Positions 55,858-64,000 of a stretch of 64,000 nt of DNA are shown piece after piece (the first letter of the stretch is position 1; every line of letters starts with the position of its first letter). Origin of the DNA: CAWAND01 sp963727915 (lineage in GTDB: Bacteria > Chloroflexota > Anaerolineae > Anaerolineales > E44-bin32). The DNA lies in assembly GCA_963727915.1 (NCBI GenBank), contig CAVSID010000004.1:703808-767807 (forward strand). The letters run 5' to 3'. A program made the position numbers and the translations under genes. The notes below the pieces were generated by a model that saw only the letters and a list, made by a program, of their open reading frames with translations, had not been told where the DNA came from and made no database searches.

Positions 55858-57120
55858 TCAGCTGCTGCACCAGTCAAATATGGATAGCGCGACGACTTTG
55901 GTCGCCGCGACCAGAATTCTCCACCGGTACGTTCTCGTTCATGGCGTGCATCTGGGCCGTCACACCCGGACCAAAGATCACAGTTGGGGTATGCGCCTCA
56001 CGGATCAGGTACCTGGTGTCGGCAGCTCCCATCCCGCGCCAAGGACAGGGGGTTTGTCCAGCGCGTACTGATAAGCGTCTTGCATCGTCTTGACCATGGG
56101 GTGGTCGGTGGGAATTTCGGCCCCCGCGGCGACATAGCCACCCTCCGTTGTTAGTTCGGGTCGATGGTCTCGGAGCCAAGGATCCGCCTCAGACACCCGC
56201 ATGATTTGTTGCCGTAGCTGCTCCTCTACTTCCTCCGGGTCTTCATACGGCATTAAGCCCAAACTACCGCGGAGCACAGCGTTCTCTGGAGTGATGCTGG
56301 GAAACGTTCCCGCGTTAAACATCGTCACGGCACAGGGGAGCGCCCCCCGATTCTCGGGATAGAGCGGGTGGTGAAGGTCCATGATCCTCATCGTCTCGAG
56401 ATCCTGGACTGCATCGACAATCTTCATGGCCTTTTCGATGGAACTTACCCCCTCCCAGCGTGCCGAAATACCGGCGGGCTTACCCTGCAAATGGACGGTG
56501 AACCACATCCGCCCGATACAGGCAGGCATGATCAGCATGTCACTTGTCTCACAGCAGATGCCGGCATCCGCTCGGTAACCGCGATCGACGCAGGCCAATG
56601 TCCCTAGCCCAGTCCGCTCCTCGTCGATCACGGACTCTATAGTCACATCCCCCTTGGGATGCACCCCTATCTTCTTCAGGATCGTGACAGCCATAGTCAT
56701 CGCTGCCACTCCTGCCTTCATATCCGACGCTCCACGGCCCCAAATCTGCCCATCTCGCACTTCGCCAGACAGTGGGCCGCTGACCCATTGGTCTACCGGC
56801 TCTAGGGGAACAGTGTCAACGTGTCCGTTGAGAAGGATGGATCGCCCCCCACCGGTACCTTTCCATATCCCAACTACATTCTCTCGGCCATCAAATGGCA
56901 GTTCCGGCTCGAGAAACCCAGGATAGTGTCGGAGTTTTTCCGGCTCGGGTTCGAATCGGTCTACTTCAAGACCGAGCGACGACAAGTGGTCCGCCATAAA
57001 GGACTGAATGGCCGCCTCGTTTCCAGTGACACTGTCATGCTGGATCAACTTCTGGAGGAACTCGACGACACCGTTACGTTCGCTTTCTACTGCCTCGATA
57101 ATGCGCCTTCGATCATCCAT
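55858..57120 (-). CDS. M20 family peptidase/deacylase (ArgE/DapE-like), two frameshifts
   Basis: About 420 residues. ATG at 57120 with AGGAGATG. Di-zinc ligands in order: LLNGHVDTVPLEP, GRGASDMKAGVAAM, VIDEERTGLGTL; the last His lies in FGPGVTAQMHAMNENVPVE, which is in another frame after a shift near 56030. A second shift near 55915 leads to ILVAATKVVALSIFDWCSS, the expected C-terminus, with stop at 55858. The family cleaves N-acyl or N-carbamoyl amino acids, so it could follow the hydantoinase step. Confidence 0.86.
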
Positions 57121-57182
57121 AGAAGCATCTCCTGTACAAATGGGCAGACGAGTGACATGCGCCGGCGTACCGGTTCGTTCGA

Positions 57183-58214
57183 CTAAGCCCACACCAAAGT
57201 GAAGATCTCGACTGCCCGATGAATATCGGAACTCTCTATCCCGTAATGCGTGACAGCCCTAATCCATTCTCCCATCGGCAAAGTACGCACACCTGCCGCC
57301 TCTAGTTGCTTGCAAGCTTCGTCCACGGATCCGTGCTTGGGTTTGAAGAAGACCATGTTGGTCTTGGGGGCTGGGTTCTTCAGCACGATTCCCGAAAGGT
57401 CGCTGAGGCCCTCGGCAAGAAGTCGGGCATTGTCATGATCCTCCCGCAGTCGGTCAACCATCTCCTGTAAGGCCACGATCCCAGCGGAAGCAATGATGCC
57501 AGCCTGCCTCATCTGGCCCCCCAGCATCTTCCGTTGCTGGAGCGCTTCCTCGATGAAGCCTTGGCTCCCGCACAGAATTGATCCCACAGGACAGCTAAGT
57601 CCCTTTGAGAAACAGAACATCAATGCGTCAACATGCTGCGTGATTTCCCAGACATCCACCTTGAGCGCCACTGCGGCGTTGAAGAGCCTTGCCCCGTCCA
57701 TATACAGAGGAACACCGCGTCTCGAAGCCATGGAATGCGCGGAGGCCAAATAGGTCAGCTCGAGCGGAAGCCCTCCCATCAAAGTATTCGTGTTTTCCAA
57801 ACAGATAGCTTTGGTCTTTGGAAAGTGAACGTCCTTCTCACGTATGTTGGCTTCTAACAACCCGAGATCAATCGTTCCATCCGGTTCGTTCTGGAGCGGA
57901 TTAGGGTGAATGCCCCCTACAGCCGACATAGCTCCCACTTCCCAGAGATACATATCCGTTTCCCGACCCAGCAATACTTCGTCACCTCGCTCACAAAAGG
58001 TCAGCATGGCAACCAGATTAGCCATGCATCCACTCGGCGTTAGCAGCGCGGCCTCCTTGCCAACTCGAGCTGCCACCATCTCTTGCAGTTGGGTAACCGT
58101 CTTGTCCTCGCCATATCCGTCGTCCCCCAGCTCAGCCTCATACATCGCCTGGCGCATGGCAGGACTGGGGAGGGTTACTGTGTCGCTTCGAAGGTCAATG
58201 GGTGTCTGGTTCAA
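57183..58214 (-). CDS. Low-specificity threonine aldolase
   Basis: 343 residues, PLP fold type I: IDLRSDTVTLPSPAMRQAM, DDGYGEDKTVTQLQEMVA, KEAALLTPSGCMANLVAML, YMDGARLFNAAVAL, and MFCFSKGLSCPVGSIL with the PLP lysine. Cleaves threonine or beta-hydroxy amino acids to glycine plus aldehyde. Lies between the class III aminotransferase and M20 genes on the same strand. Confidence 0.92.
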   Translation of the reverse strand: MNQTPIDLRSDTVTLPSPAMRQAMYEAELGDDGYGEDKTVTQLQEMVAARVGKEAALLTPSGCMANLVAMLTFCERGDEVLLGRETDMYLWEVGAMSAVGGIHPNPLQNEPDGTIDLGLLEANIREKDVHFPKTKAICLENTNTLMGGLPLELTYLASAHSMASRRGVPLYMDGARLFNAAVALKVDVWEITQHVDALMFCFSKGLSCPVGSILCGSQGFIEEALQQRKMLGGQMRQAGIIASAGIVALQEMVDRLREDHDNARLLAEGLSDLSGIVLKNPAPKTNMVFFKPKHGSVDEACKQLEAAGVRTLPMGEWIRAVTHYGIESSDIHRAVEIFTLVWA

Positions 58215-58298
58215 CTGTGTCTCCTGGAGGAGAGAACTTCCCTGCGCAAGCCAACCCGGGAATGCACGGAGCGAGCCCAGGACGACGCTGCCCCTCGA

Positions 58299-59652
58299 TT
58301 AGAGGGGCAGCTCATCTACGACGTCAGAGATGCTTTTGTGCAGTATCTCGACCATCATGGATACGTGGTCGTTATCGATCGTGTATGGCGGGACCAACTC
58401 AAGGTGGTCCCCAGCCACGCCGTCGATCAAGCCATGCACACCTGCGAGTACCAGTAGACCGTTTTCAAATGCTTGGTCTTCGATCTTCTCGCCGACGTTC
58501 CACTCGGGCGGGAATGGCTCCATGGTGTTGGAATCCTTAGCGAGTTCTAGCCCGACAAACAGTCCTTTTCCCCTGACGTCGACGATGTAAGGCAGTTCCT
58601 CTTTGAGCTCCAGCAGTCGTTGGGATAGTTCGTGCCCCATCTTTCGCGGCCCGTTCCACGAGTTGATGGGCCTCGATGTACCGCATGACAGCAACTCCTG
58701 CGGCGCAACTGATCGGGTTCCCCCCATATGTGTAGCTGTGCATGACGTTCTTGGAACCAGAAGCGATGGCCTGCCACACCTTGTCCGCCAGGATGGTGGC
58801 AGCGAGGGGTGCATATCCGCTGGATATACCCTTGGCCGTCGTGATGATATCGGGGGCAATATCCCAGTGATCGATCCCCCATTTCTTGCCGGTCCGCCCC
58901 ACGCCGCTCATGACCTCATCGACGATCAGAAGCACGTCAAATTCGTCACAGATTTCCCTGACCATAGGGTAGTACTCGGCCGGTGGGACTACAGCTGACA
59001 TGGACGTGCCGATGACCGGTTCAGCGATAAAGGCGGCCACATTCTCGGGTCCGGCCTGCTCGATCGTCCGACGCAGCTCTTCGGCGCATTGCATGCCGCA
59101 CGATGGATAGGTCTTTCCCCAGGGACATCTCAGGCAATATGGGGGCGGGATGTGGGGGAAGTCGAGCAGAAGACCATCGTGCATCCGCCGCCAGGATGTG
59201 CGTCCGCTCATGGAGAGCGCGCCTATCGTGTTCCCGTGATAGCTTTGCCATCGGCCAACGACCTTGCGCTTGGTCGGGTTCCCTCGTTCCCAATGATATT
59301 GATAGGCGATCTTGAGGGCGGCCTCATTCGCCTCTGCTCCTCCAGAACAGAAGAATGTCTTGACATCGCCCATACCACTAGGGGCCCAGCGATGTAGGAT
59401 GTCAGCCAATTCCTGCCGTGGCTTGTTGTCGACTAGACCACCGTAGCAGTAGGCCAAGGTCGCCGCCTGCTCCGAAATAGCTTCCACCACCTCTTTCACA
59501 CCATGGCCAATGTTCACAACACCGACGCCACCTATGGCATCCAAGTAACGCTTTCCATCCTCGTCATATACAAAGACTCCCTCGCCTCGCACAAAGGTCT
59601 TGTATTCTTTGCCAAAATGACCAAGTAGAACACTTGTGGAGTCCACCGACAT
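58299..59652 (-). CDS. Class III PLP aminotransferase, one frameshift
   Basis: About 450 residues: KRYLDAIGGVGVVNIGHG, FFCSGGAEANEAALKIA, WQSYHGNTIGALSMSGR, AAFIAEPVIGTSMS, LLIVDEVMSGVGRTGKKW and IITTAKGISSGYAPLAA with the PLP lysine. A shift near 58640 moves to the frame with ELKEELPYIVDVRGKGLFVGLELA and the true C-terminus at 58299. Typical of omega-amino-acid:pyruvate or glyoxylate aminotransferases, suiting beta-alanine-type or sarcosine-related products. Confidence 0.9.
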
Positions 59653-59801
59653 TTGAAGCTCTCCTTTCCACGTAAGGGGATGGATATGTCGGGTCTGTTG
59701 TCGTAGCCGCTCCCTCGCTTGGCTAACTCGGTCTAATCATGTTCGATAGGCAACACGGCTTGGAACCGCCTTCAAATGCAAAAACCGTCCAATCGTCTGG
59801 A

Positions 59802-60565
59802 TCAATCCTGCTCACTCCGCTTTTGGTCCCCAATGGCTCTTTCCAAGCCCTTCTCAACCCCACCCAAGTGATTGGTCATCGCCTGGTGCGCGCGCAACTC
59901 GCATCTCGCTGTCGGATTACTTCGAGAAGCAACCGGTGTTCCTGGATATCCTCGATTGGATCAAAATGGCGATCATAGAGTGGCCGCTCAGCCGCCCTGA
60001 TGGCTTCATAGAGCGTATCTACGATCTTGACAATGGCCTTGTTTCCGACCGCCCTCGCCAACTGACGGTGGAACTCCCAAGCGGTTTCGAAGATGCTTTC
60101 TCCGGATCGGGCAATGCGTTCCATTTCATCAAGTAAGTCTTCAAGATCGTCAAGGTCTTCGTCCGAGGCTATCGAAGCTGCCCTGGCCGCAATCTCTGGT
60201 TCGATCAGCCGGCGTGCATCTTGGATTTCATGGAGATCTTCCGGTAGCAGGAGCAGAGACAGCACTTCCGCCTGGATGGCGGAAGAAGAAGTAGGCTCCC
60301 TGACAAAAGTGCCGTGACCCCGGCGAACCTCCAGCAAACCCTCTCCCACAAGCATGTGAATCGCCTCTCTCAAGGCGGGCCGGCTAACACCCAGGGTTTC
60401 TCGGAGGTCGTTCTCAGAGGGTAGCTGGGCCCCGGACTTCAACTTTCCGTCGCGAATTAGCTCGACCAGTTGGTGTCTGACCAAATCGACGACCGATCTC
60501 TGTTCCACTGTACGGAACAAGGGCTCTTCAACCAATCCTGACCCCCACTTGGCCCATAGATCCAC
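59802..60565 (-). CDS. GntR-family (FadR-type) regulator, one frameshift
   Basis: About 254 residues: winged HTH QLVELIRDGKLKSGAQLPSENDLRETLGVSRPALREAIHML in pieces, then an FCD effector domain (ARRLIEPEIAARAASIA, FHRQLARAVGNKAIVKIVDTL, HRLLLEVIRQRD) whose final MTNHLGGVEKGLERAIGDQK helix is in the next frame after a shift near 59890. It probably controls the aminotransferase-aldolase-M20-liv operon it precedes. An AGACGTCTGACGTCT repeat lies upstream at 60597-60611. Confidence 0.88.
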
Positions 60566-60821
60566 CCTCTATCTAAGGTCTATAAATCTGGCTCTCAGAC
60601 GTCTGACGTCTACTCTACAGCATTTCTCTTATTAAGTCCAGACCGAGTCTTCCAGTCAGGGCGAGATGCGCATTCGGTAGTCCGCGCTCGTCATCTCGGA
60701 GATTCAAGAAAATCCGTGCGTGGCCAGAAAGCTGTCCAGTTCTAGTGGGCCGTGTCGGACCAAGTTTCAATTTGGCCAGGTGGCAGAATGGTGATCGAAT
60801 GAAGACGCCGCGCCGGCCAGC

Positions 60822-61247
60822 TTACGGGTCAGTCGCTCGGCACCGACGTAGGCTTTGTGAAGAGCAGCCCGTTGCACGCCACCATCCCTCCACACCCCAC
60901 CCTTGGATCGACTCCCCCGCTCCGTAACGAGCCCTTCCGCTTTGATCTATCCCAAGCCGCCTCAACCGAGAAGCTTCGGGCAGGTCTCCCAGCCACGTCC
61001 CGTCTACGTCCAGATCCGATTCCGAGTACGCCGGCAGATACCGGATAGGCTCGGTGTCATCGTAGGGCAGGACGGAGGCGGTCACCCAGACGTCGATGGG
61101 GAACCACAACTTAGCTGTGACTGTCGTCGCCCCCGTTCGTTCAGGCCGATTCGGATCAATCCCATACATATTTAGCGCCTCGTCCCCGGAAATGGCTCTC
61201 GGAGTCGCGTCAGAAGCGACGTCCGTCACGCCCGGATTGGACACCAA
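60822..61247 (-). CDS. Unassigned open frame overlapping integrase remnant
   Basis: 142 codons. The first part runs through the integrase remnant in a different frame. The middle (ALNMYGIDPNRPERTG, LWFPIDVWVTASVLPYDDTEPIRYLPAY in pieces, DGTWLGDLPEASRLRRLGID) has protein-like composition but no recognised family and no clear start. May be the C-terminal piece of an island gene fused to the integrase remnant by deletion. Confidence 0.3.
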   Translation of the reverse strand: MVSNPGVTDVASDATPRAISGDEALNMYGIDPNRPERTGATTVTAKLWFPIDVWVTASVLPYDDTEPIRYLPAYSESDLDVDGTWLGDLPEASRLRRLGIDQSGRARYGAGESIQGWGVEGWWRATGCSSQSLRRCRATDP

Positions 61248-61864
61248 ACCGAGCCCCGCCCTGCCGCCCGTGCCTGACCTCCGTCCGGCCCGTCTTCAGA
61301 TCCACGCTCCCGATGGTCAATGCGCACAGCTCGGACGCTCGCAGGCCAGTGTCCAAAAGGGTGAGGAGGATCGCCCGGTCGTGGCGCGGCAGTGGCCCTG
61401 CGCATCCGAAACCTTCGAGGGTCCTCCTGATCGGGCCGGCGCGTGAACTCGCCTGCGTCCAGCAGGGCTTCGATCTCGTCACGCGTGAAGGGGATCACCG
61501 GGGTTTGCTTCTACTTCGGTGCCTGAACGCGCTGCATCGGCAATTTAAGGTTGAATTCACCGGCAGCCCATGTGAAGAACGGACTCAGGGTGATGTACGC
61601 GTTGCGAAGGATCTTGGGTGAGAGTGAGCTGCGGTCGCCGTTGAATTGTATAGGTTGGACCTCGTAGGACAACCAGACCATGTAGCCGCGGATGTCCTGA
61701 GGGCCGACCTTCGTCACATCCAGGTCCCCCACGAACTCGGCACACTGCTGTAGGCGGTGCTCGTAGTTGCGCAAAGTGCGGGGGCTCAGCCCTTCGGAGG
61801 CCTTCGTATTGAAGTACCCAACCAGGGTTTTTGAAACTGACAGGCCTGACGGACTACGGTTCAT
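61226..61864 (-). pseudogene. Tyrosine recombinase (integrase), truncated
   Basis: ATG at 61864 with GAGGAGGAA. The N-terminal SAM-like core-binding domain is complete (FNTKASEGLSPRTLRNYEHRLQQC, ILRNAYITLSPFFTWAAGEF). After a frameshift near 61500 come TRDEIEALLDA and HDRAILLTLLDTGLRASELCALTIGSVD, with the first catalytic Arg in TGLRASEL. The protein runs out after RHGRQGG: the HxxR box and the catalytic Tyr are missing. It reads away from the 3' end of tRNA-fMet, as expected for an element integrated there. Confidence 0.85.
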
Positions 61865-61905
61865 GGGGTTCCTCCTCTTTTGGCGAGGCCCCCAGAAACG
61901 AAAAC

Positions 61906-61937
61906 CGTCAGGCTGCCCTCTTTCGGCTTGCCTGACG
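61906..61937 (-). terminator. Terminator-like hairpin between tRNA-fMet and integrase
   Basis: CGTCAGGC (61906-61913) and GCCTGACG (61930-61937) form a perfect 8-bp stem. On the minus strand GTTTTCGTTTC follows, as in an intrinsic terminator. The same GATCGTCAGG hairpin and its surroundings occur, inverted, inside repeat copies B, C and D. Confidence 0.7.
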
Positions 61938-61956
61938 ATCTGCGTAGGCCTTTAGG

Positions 61957-62028
61957 TAGCGGGGCTGGGATTCGAACCCAGGACCTTCAGGTTATGAGCC
62001 TGACGAGCTGCCACTGCTCCACCCCGCA
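61957..62028 (-). tRNA. tRNA-Met(CAT), initiator-like
   Basis: A 72-nt cloverleaf: acceptor pairs GCGGGG/CCCCGC with a T1-T72 mismatch, D arm GAGC/GCTC with the A11-T24 pair, anticodon arm TCAGG-CTCATAA-CCTGA and T arm CTGGG-TTCGAAT-CCCAG. The unpaired 1-72 position and A11-T24 mark an initiator. The usual three G-C pairs before the loop are AGG/CCT here, a variant known in some bacteria. CCA is not encoded. Its 3' half is the repeated core at 35.6, 29.3, 25.2 and 19.9 kb. Confidence 0.93.
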
Positions 62029-62093
62029 GCGTGTTGGATTGTTTATCCCAACGAGTGACGATTATAACTGCCGGGCGGTCCGCCCGTCAACCC

Positions 62094-62480
62094 TTACCCG
62101 CCGAAGAGCAGGGCCCACCAGATGTCCCAGTTGCTTGTGCCTGACGGCAAACCCGAAGGGGCCGGCGTCGGGACTGGCGTGGCGCCCGCATCTCCCAACG
62201 GCAGGATCAAATGTTCACCTTCACGCACCATGCCCGCCTGGCTGCGCGCCCACTCTTCAACCAGCACGTCGTTGGTCGCCTCGGCCACCTTGGTTCGAAG
62301 ATCATCATTCTCAGCGGCCACCGAAGCCACTTCGGATTGAAGCTGCAGCCGGTCCCGTTCCAGGCGACGCGCATCGGCCATCCGCCGGTTCAAATCCCCC
62401 AGGATCAAGACGGCGATCACGACCACGATCAGCAGCCACGCGCGCGACAGCTTAGGGCGTTCGGGTGGCGAGGTTTCCAT
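62094..62480 (-). CDS. DivIC/FtsB-like septum formation initiator protein
   Basis: 128 residues from the ATG at 62480 (METSPPERPKLSRAW); the longer open frame runs into tRNA-Leu and is not credible. One membrane helix (LLIVVVIAVLILGDL) is followed by a coiled coil (RRMADARRLERDRLQLQSEVASVAAENDDLRTK in pieces), then EWARSQAGMVREGEHLILPL, the DivIC-type EXXAR...GE motif, and a Pro/Thr tail. Such proteins link divisome components. Confidence 0.75.
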   Translation of the reverse strand: METSPPERPKLSRAWLLIVVVIAVLILGDLNRRMADARRLERDRLQLQSEVASVAAENDDLRTKVAEATNDVLVEEWARSQAGMVREGEHLILPLGDAGATPVPTPAPSGLPSGTSNWDIWWALLFGG

Positions 62481-62560
62481 ATTGCTGATCTTACTCGCTG
62501 CCACCGGGCCATGCAAGCCAGGCGAAAAGCAGCCGACCCCTGCAGGGGCCGGCCTGGCTG

Positions 62561-62644
62561 TGCCGAAGGTGGGAGTTGAACCCACACGAGCGTAAGCCCA
62601 CTACGCCCTGAACGTAGCGCGTCTGCCAATTCCGCCACTTCGGC
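62561..62644 (-). tRNA. tRNA-Leu(CAG)
   Basis: 84 nt with a class II variable arm. Acceptor GCCGAAG/CTTCGGC, anticodon arm CTACG-TTCAGGG-CGTAG with CAG, T arm GTGGG-TTCAACT-CCCAC, discriminator A. The variable arm (TGGGCTTACGCTCGT region) pairs internally. Confidence 0.95.
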
Positions 62645-62763
62645 TCAGGTGGTGTCATTCTACCGTAACCCATCGGATTGTCAACGCTTGCAGGGGACGG
62701 ATGACCCTTGGCGGAGGTTCGATGCTACACTGTTCGGGCCACCGACGATAACGACGAGGCCCC

Positions 62764-63421
62764 ATGCTCTTTCTGGCCAAACGCGACGCCAAATTCAGCT
62801 TGATCAGTGCCGCCTTGTTGGCCCTTGCCGCCTACGTTGCCTACGCCGCCCTGGATCTTGTTTGGCGGCCACCCGCCTCCGGCTGGCATCTTGTCGAGGA
62901 CGGCCTGTTTGGGCTGGCGGTGATCCTCGCCAGCGATGCCAGCCTGCACACCTTATTCTCCAGCATAGCCCCTGGGCGCTACCCCCCGGCCTTCCTGGCA
63001 TTGGCCGAGGTCTTCGCCGGACAGACACCATGGGACTGGCTTGCCGGGGGTGTAACTGCCGGAGCTGAGGAGCTCCTGTTTCGCGGCGTGCTGGTTGCCG
63101 GCGGAATACAATTCGTCGGGCTTAGCCCAATCGCGGCGGCCGCCCTGGCGGCGCTGGCCTTCGGCCTGGCCGCATCTGCTGCTGACCCGCCGCCTATGGG
63201 GTTTTTCGATCTGGGCTGCCTGGGAGGGGTTCTTGCTCGGGCTTCTGTATCTTGCCAGCGGTTCGCTCGGACCCGTCATTCTGGCTCATGGGCTGCACGA
63301 CGTGCTGGGTTTCTGGTTCTTCCGCCGGAGGCCTGCAGCGAGCCCGGGGATAGGCTCACTTTCAGGCAGCGGCTTCCCTGGCCGCCTTATCCAGATCCAG
63401 GCTGATCACCTTGCTGGCTGA
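62764..63421 (+). CDS. CPBP (CAAX-type) intramembrane metalloprotease, frameshifted
   Basis: About 215 residues, several helices. GAEELLFRGVLVAGG is motif 1 (EExxxR). After a shift near 63185, HLLLTRRLWGFSIWAAWEGFLLGLLYL and GSLGPVILAHGLHDVLGFWFF supply the two conserved His regions. The frame runs to 63421, overlapping the end of smc by 60 bp on the other strand; a second indel near the stop may exaggerate this overlap. Function in bacteria ranges from self-immunity to membrane-protein processing. Confidence 0.8.
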
Positions 63422-64000
63422 GTCCGAACCCATACTAATGCCGTAGACGGCTTCTGCCGCCTGCACGGTCTGGCGATTGTGGGTGATGACGACGAACTGC
63501 GTCTCGTCGCTCAGTTCGGTCAGCATTTCTTGGAAGCGGTCCACGTTGGCCTCATCCAGCATGGCGTCAACTTCATCCAAAACGCAGAAGGGCGTAGGCG
63601 AGACCCGCAGCAGCGCGAAGACCAGTGCGCATGCGGTCAGGCTTCGTTCACCACCGGACAGGACTGCCAGGCCTTGTTCGCGTTTCCCGGCAATCGGGCT
63701 TCGATTTCGATGCCCGACTCGTTGGGATCGTCCGGGATCGGTCAGACTCAGACGGGCTGAGCCTCCGCCGAATAGGCGATGAAAGGTCTCCTTGAAGGCC
63801 ACGGCCACCGCTTCGAAAGTCTTGCGGAACTCACGCTCCATTAACACATCCAGTTCGGCGATCACATCCTGCAGCTGGGATTCGGCGGATCGCAAGTCGT
63901 CGACCTGGGTGGTCATGAACTCGACCCGCTCCCGGACATCTTTGTACTCCTGCTGTGCCTCGGGGTTGATGGCGCCCATGCGCCGAAGCTGATTGCGCAG
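63362..64000 (-). CDS. smc: Chromosome partition protein SMC, C-terminal part
   Basis: The C-terminal head of SMC; the rest lies beyond the window. FRKTFEAVAVAFKETFHRLFGGGSARL, signature LSGGERSLTACALVFAL, Walker B FCVLDEVDAMLDEANVDRF and D-loop/switch FVVITHNRQTVQAAEAVYGIS. Between LTDP and GKREQG the frame reads GRSQRVGHRNRSPIA, while the adjacent frame reads the conserved DDPNESGIEIEARLP. This implies an extra base near 63734-63736 and a missing base near 63683-63685. Confidence 0.95.
   Translation of the reverse strand: MRNQLRRMGAINPEAQQEYKDVRERVEFMTTQVDDLRSAESQLQDVIAELDVLMEREFRKTFEAVAVAFKETFHRLFGGGSARLSLTDPGRSQRVGHRNRSPIAGKREQGLAVLSGGERSLTACALVFALLRVSPTPFCVLDEVDAMLDEANVDRFQEMLTELSDETQFVVITHNRQTVQAAEAVYGISMGSDSASKVISLDLDKAAREAAA

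Overview
The window looks like a bacterial chromosome segment of about 58-60% G+C. The gene families suggest Chloroflexota (Anaerolineae-like), with moderate confidence. Evidence: lipoproteins with Pro/Thr/Glu-rich linkers after the lipobox, a STAND ATPase-TPR giant, an orange-protein-like cluster and many LysR/IclR/GntR-controlled catabolic operons. At least two dozen single-base frameshifts interrupt otherwise full-length conserved genes. They lie in 1-17 kb and 42-64 kb; the genes at 17.6-35.3 kb are almost all intact. Two compensating indels inside smc make sequencing or assembly error the likeliest cause of many of them.

Layout. (1) 1-10 kb, minus strand: a sugar-catabolic operon. It encodes a DhnA-type aldolase, an FGGY kinase, an arabinose/fucose-isomerase relative, an (alpha/alpha)6-like protein, an Fe3+/aminoethylphosphonate-type ABC importer and a GHMP kinase. 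A divergent DeoR-family regulator (10.1 kb) has tandem operator-like repeats in the shared promoter region. (2) 11-17 kb, minus: a hypothetical protein, a kinase-like/STAND ATPase/TPR fusion, and a zinc-ribbon membrane beta-propeller. (3) 17.6-19.6 kb: an FtsX/LolD-type ABC pair behind a consensus sigma70 promoter. (4) 19.8-35.9 kb: three cargo modules separated by related half-tRNA repeats. They hold an M19-like hydrolase, a fatty acid desaturase and a DUF5995-like protein; then a cupin regulator, LysR, an HdrC/NarI-like fusion and ArsR; then PadR and an orange-protein-like operon of NifX-like proteins, MinD-type Fe-S ATPases, DUF59 and CGGC proteins. (5) 36-61.2 kb: small secreted proteins, a degenerate IS3-family element, and a catabolic region. 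That region has a CoA-transferase, creatininase-like protein, hydantoinase HyuAB, MFS carrier, Liv-type importer, M20 peptidase, threonine aldolase and class III aminotransferase, under IclR and GntR regulators. (6) 61.2-64 kb: a decayed tyrosine integrase against an intact initiator-like tRNA-Met, then housekeeping DNA (DivIC/FtsB-like gene, tRNA-Leu, CPBP protease, smc).

Two linked signals deserve most attention. First, the 3' half of tRNA-fMet, cut at the anticodon loop, recurs in the same orientation at 35.6, 29.3, 25.2 and (decayed) 19.9 kb. Each copy lies beside a tRNA-type terminator, and the clearest copies carry a second half-tRNA (Cys-like) on the other side. This pattern fits serial integration of tRNA-targeted islands. 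Second, a 23-27 nt palindromic mini-element (roughly CCTGCCCT, spacer, CCAGGG) has apparently inserted up to six times into one IS transposase and twice into half-tRNA T-loops, both times at TT^CGAA.
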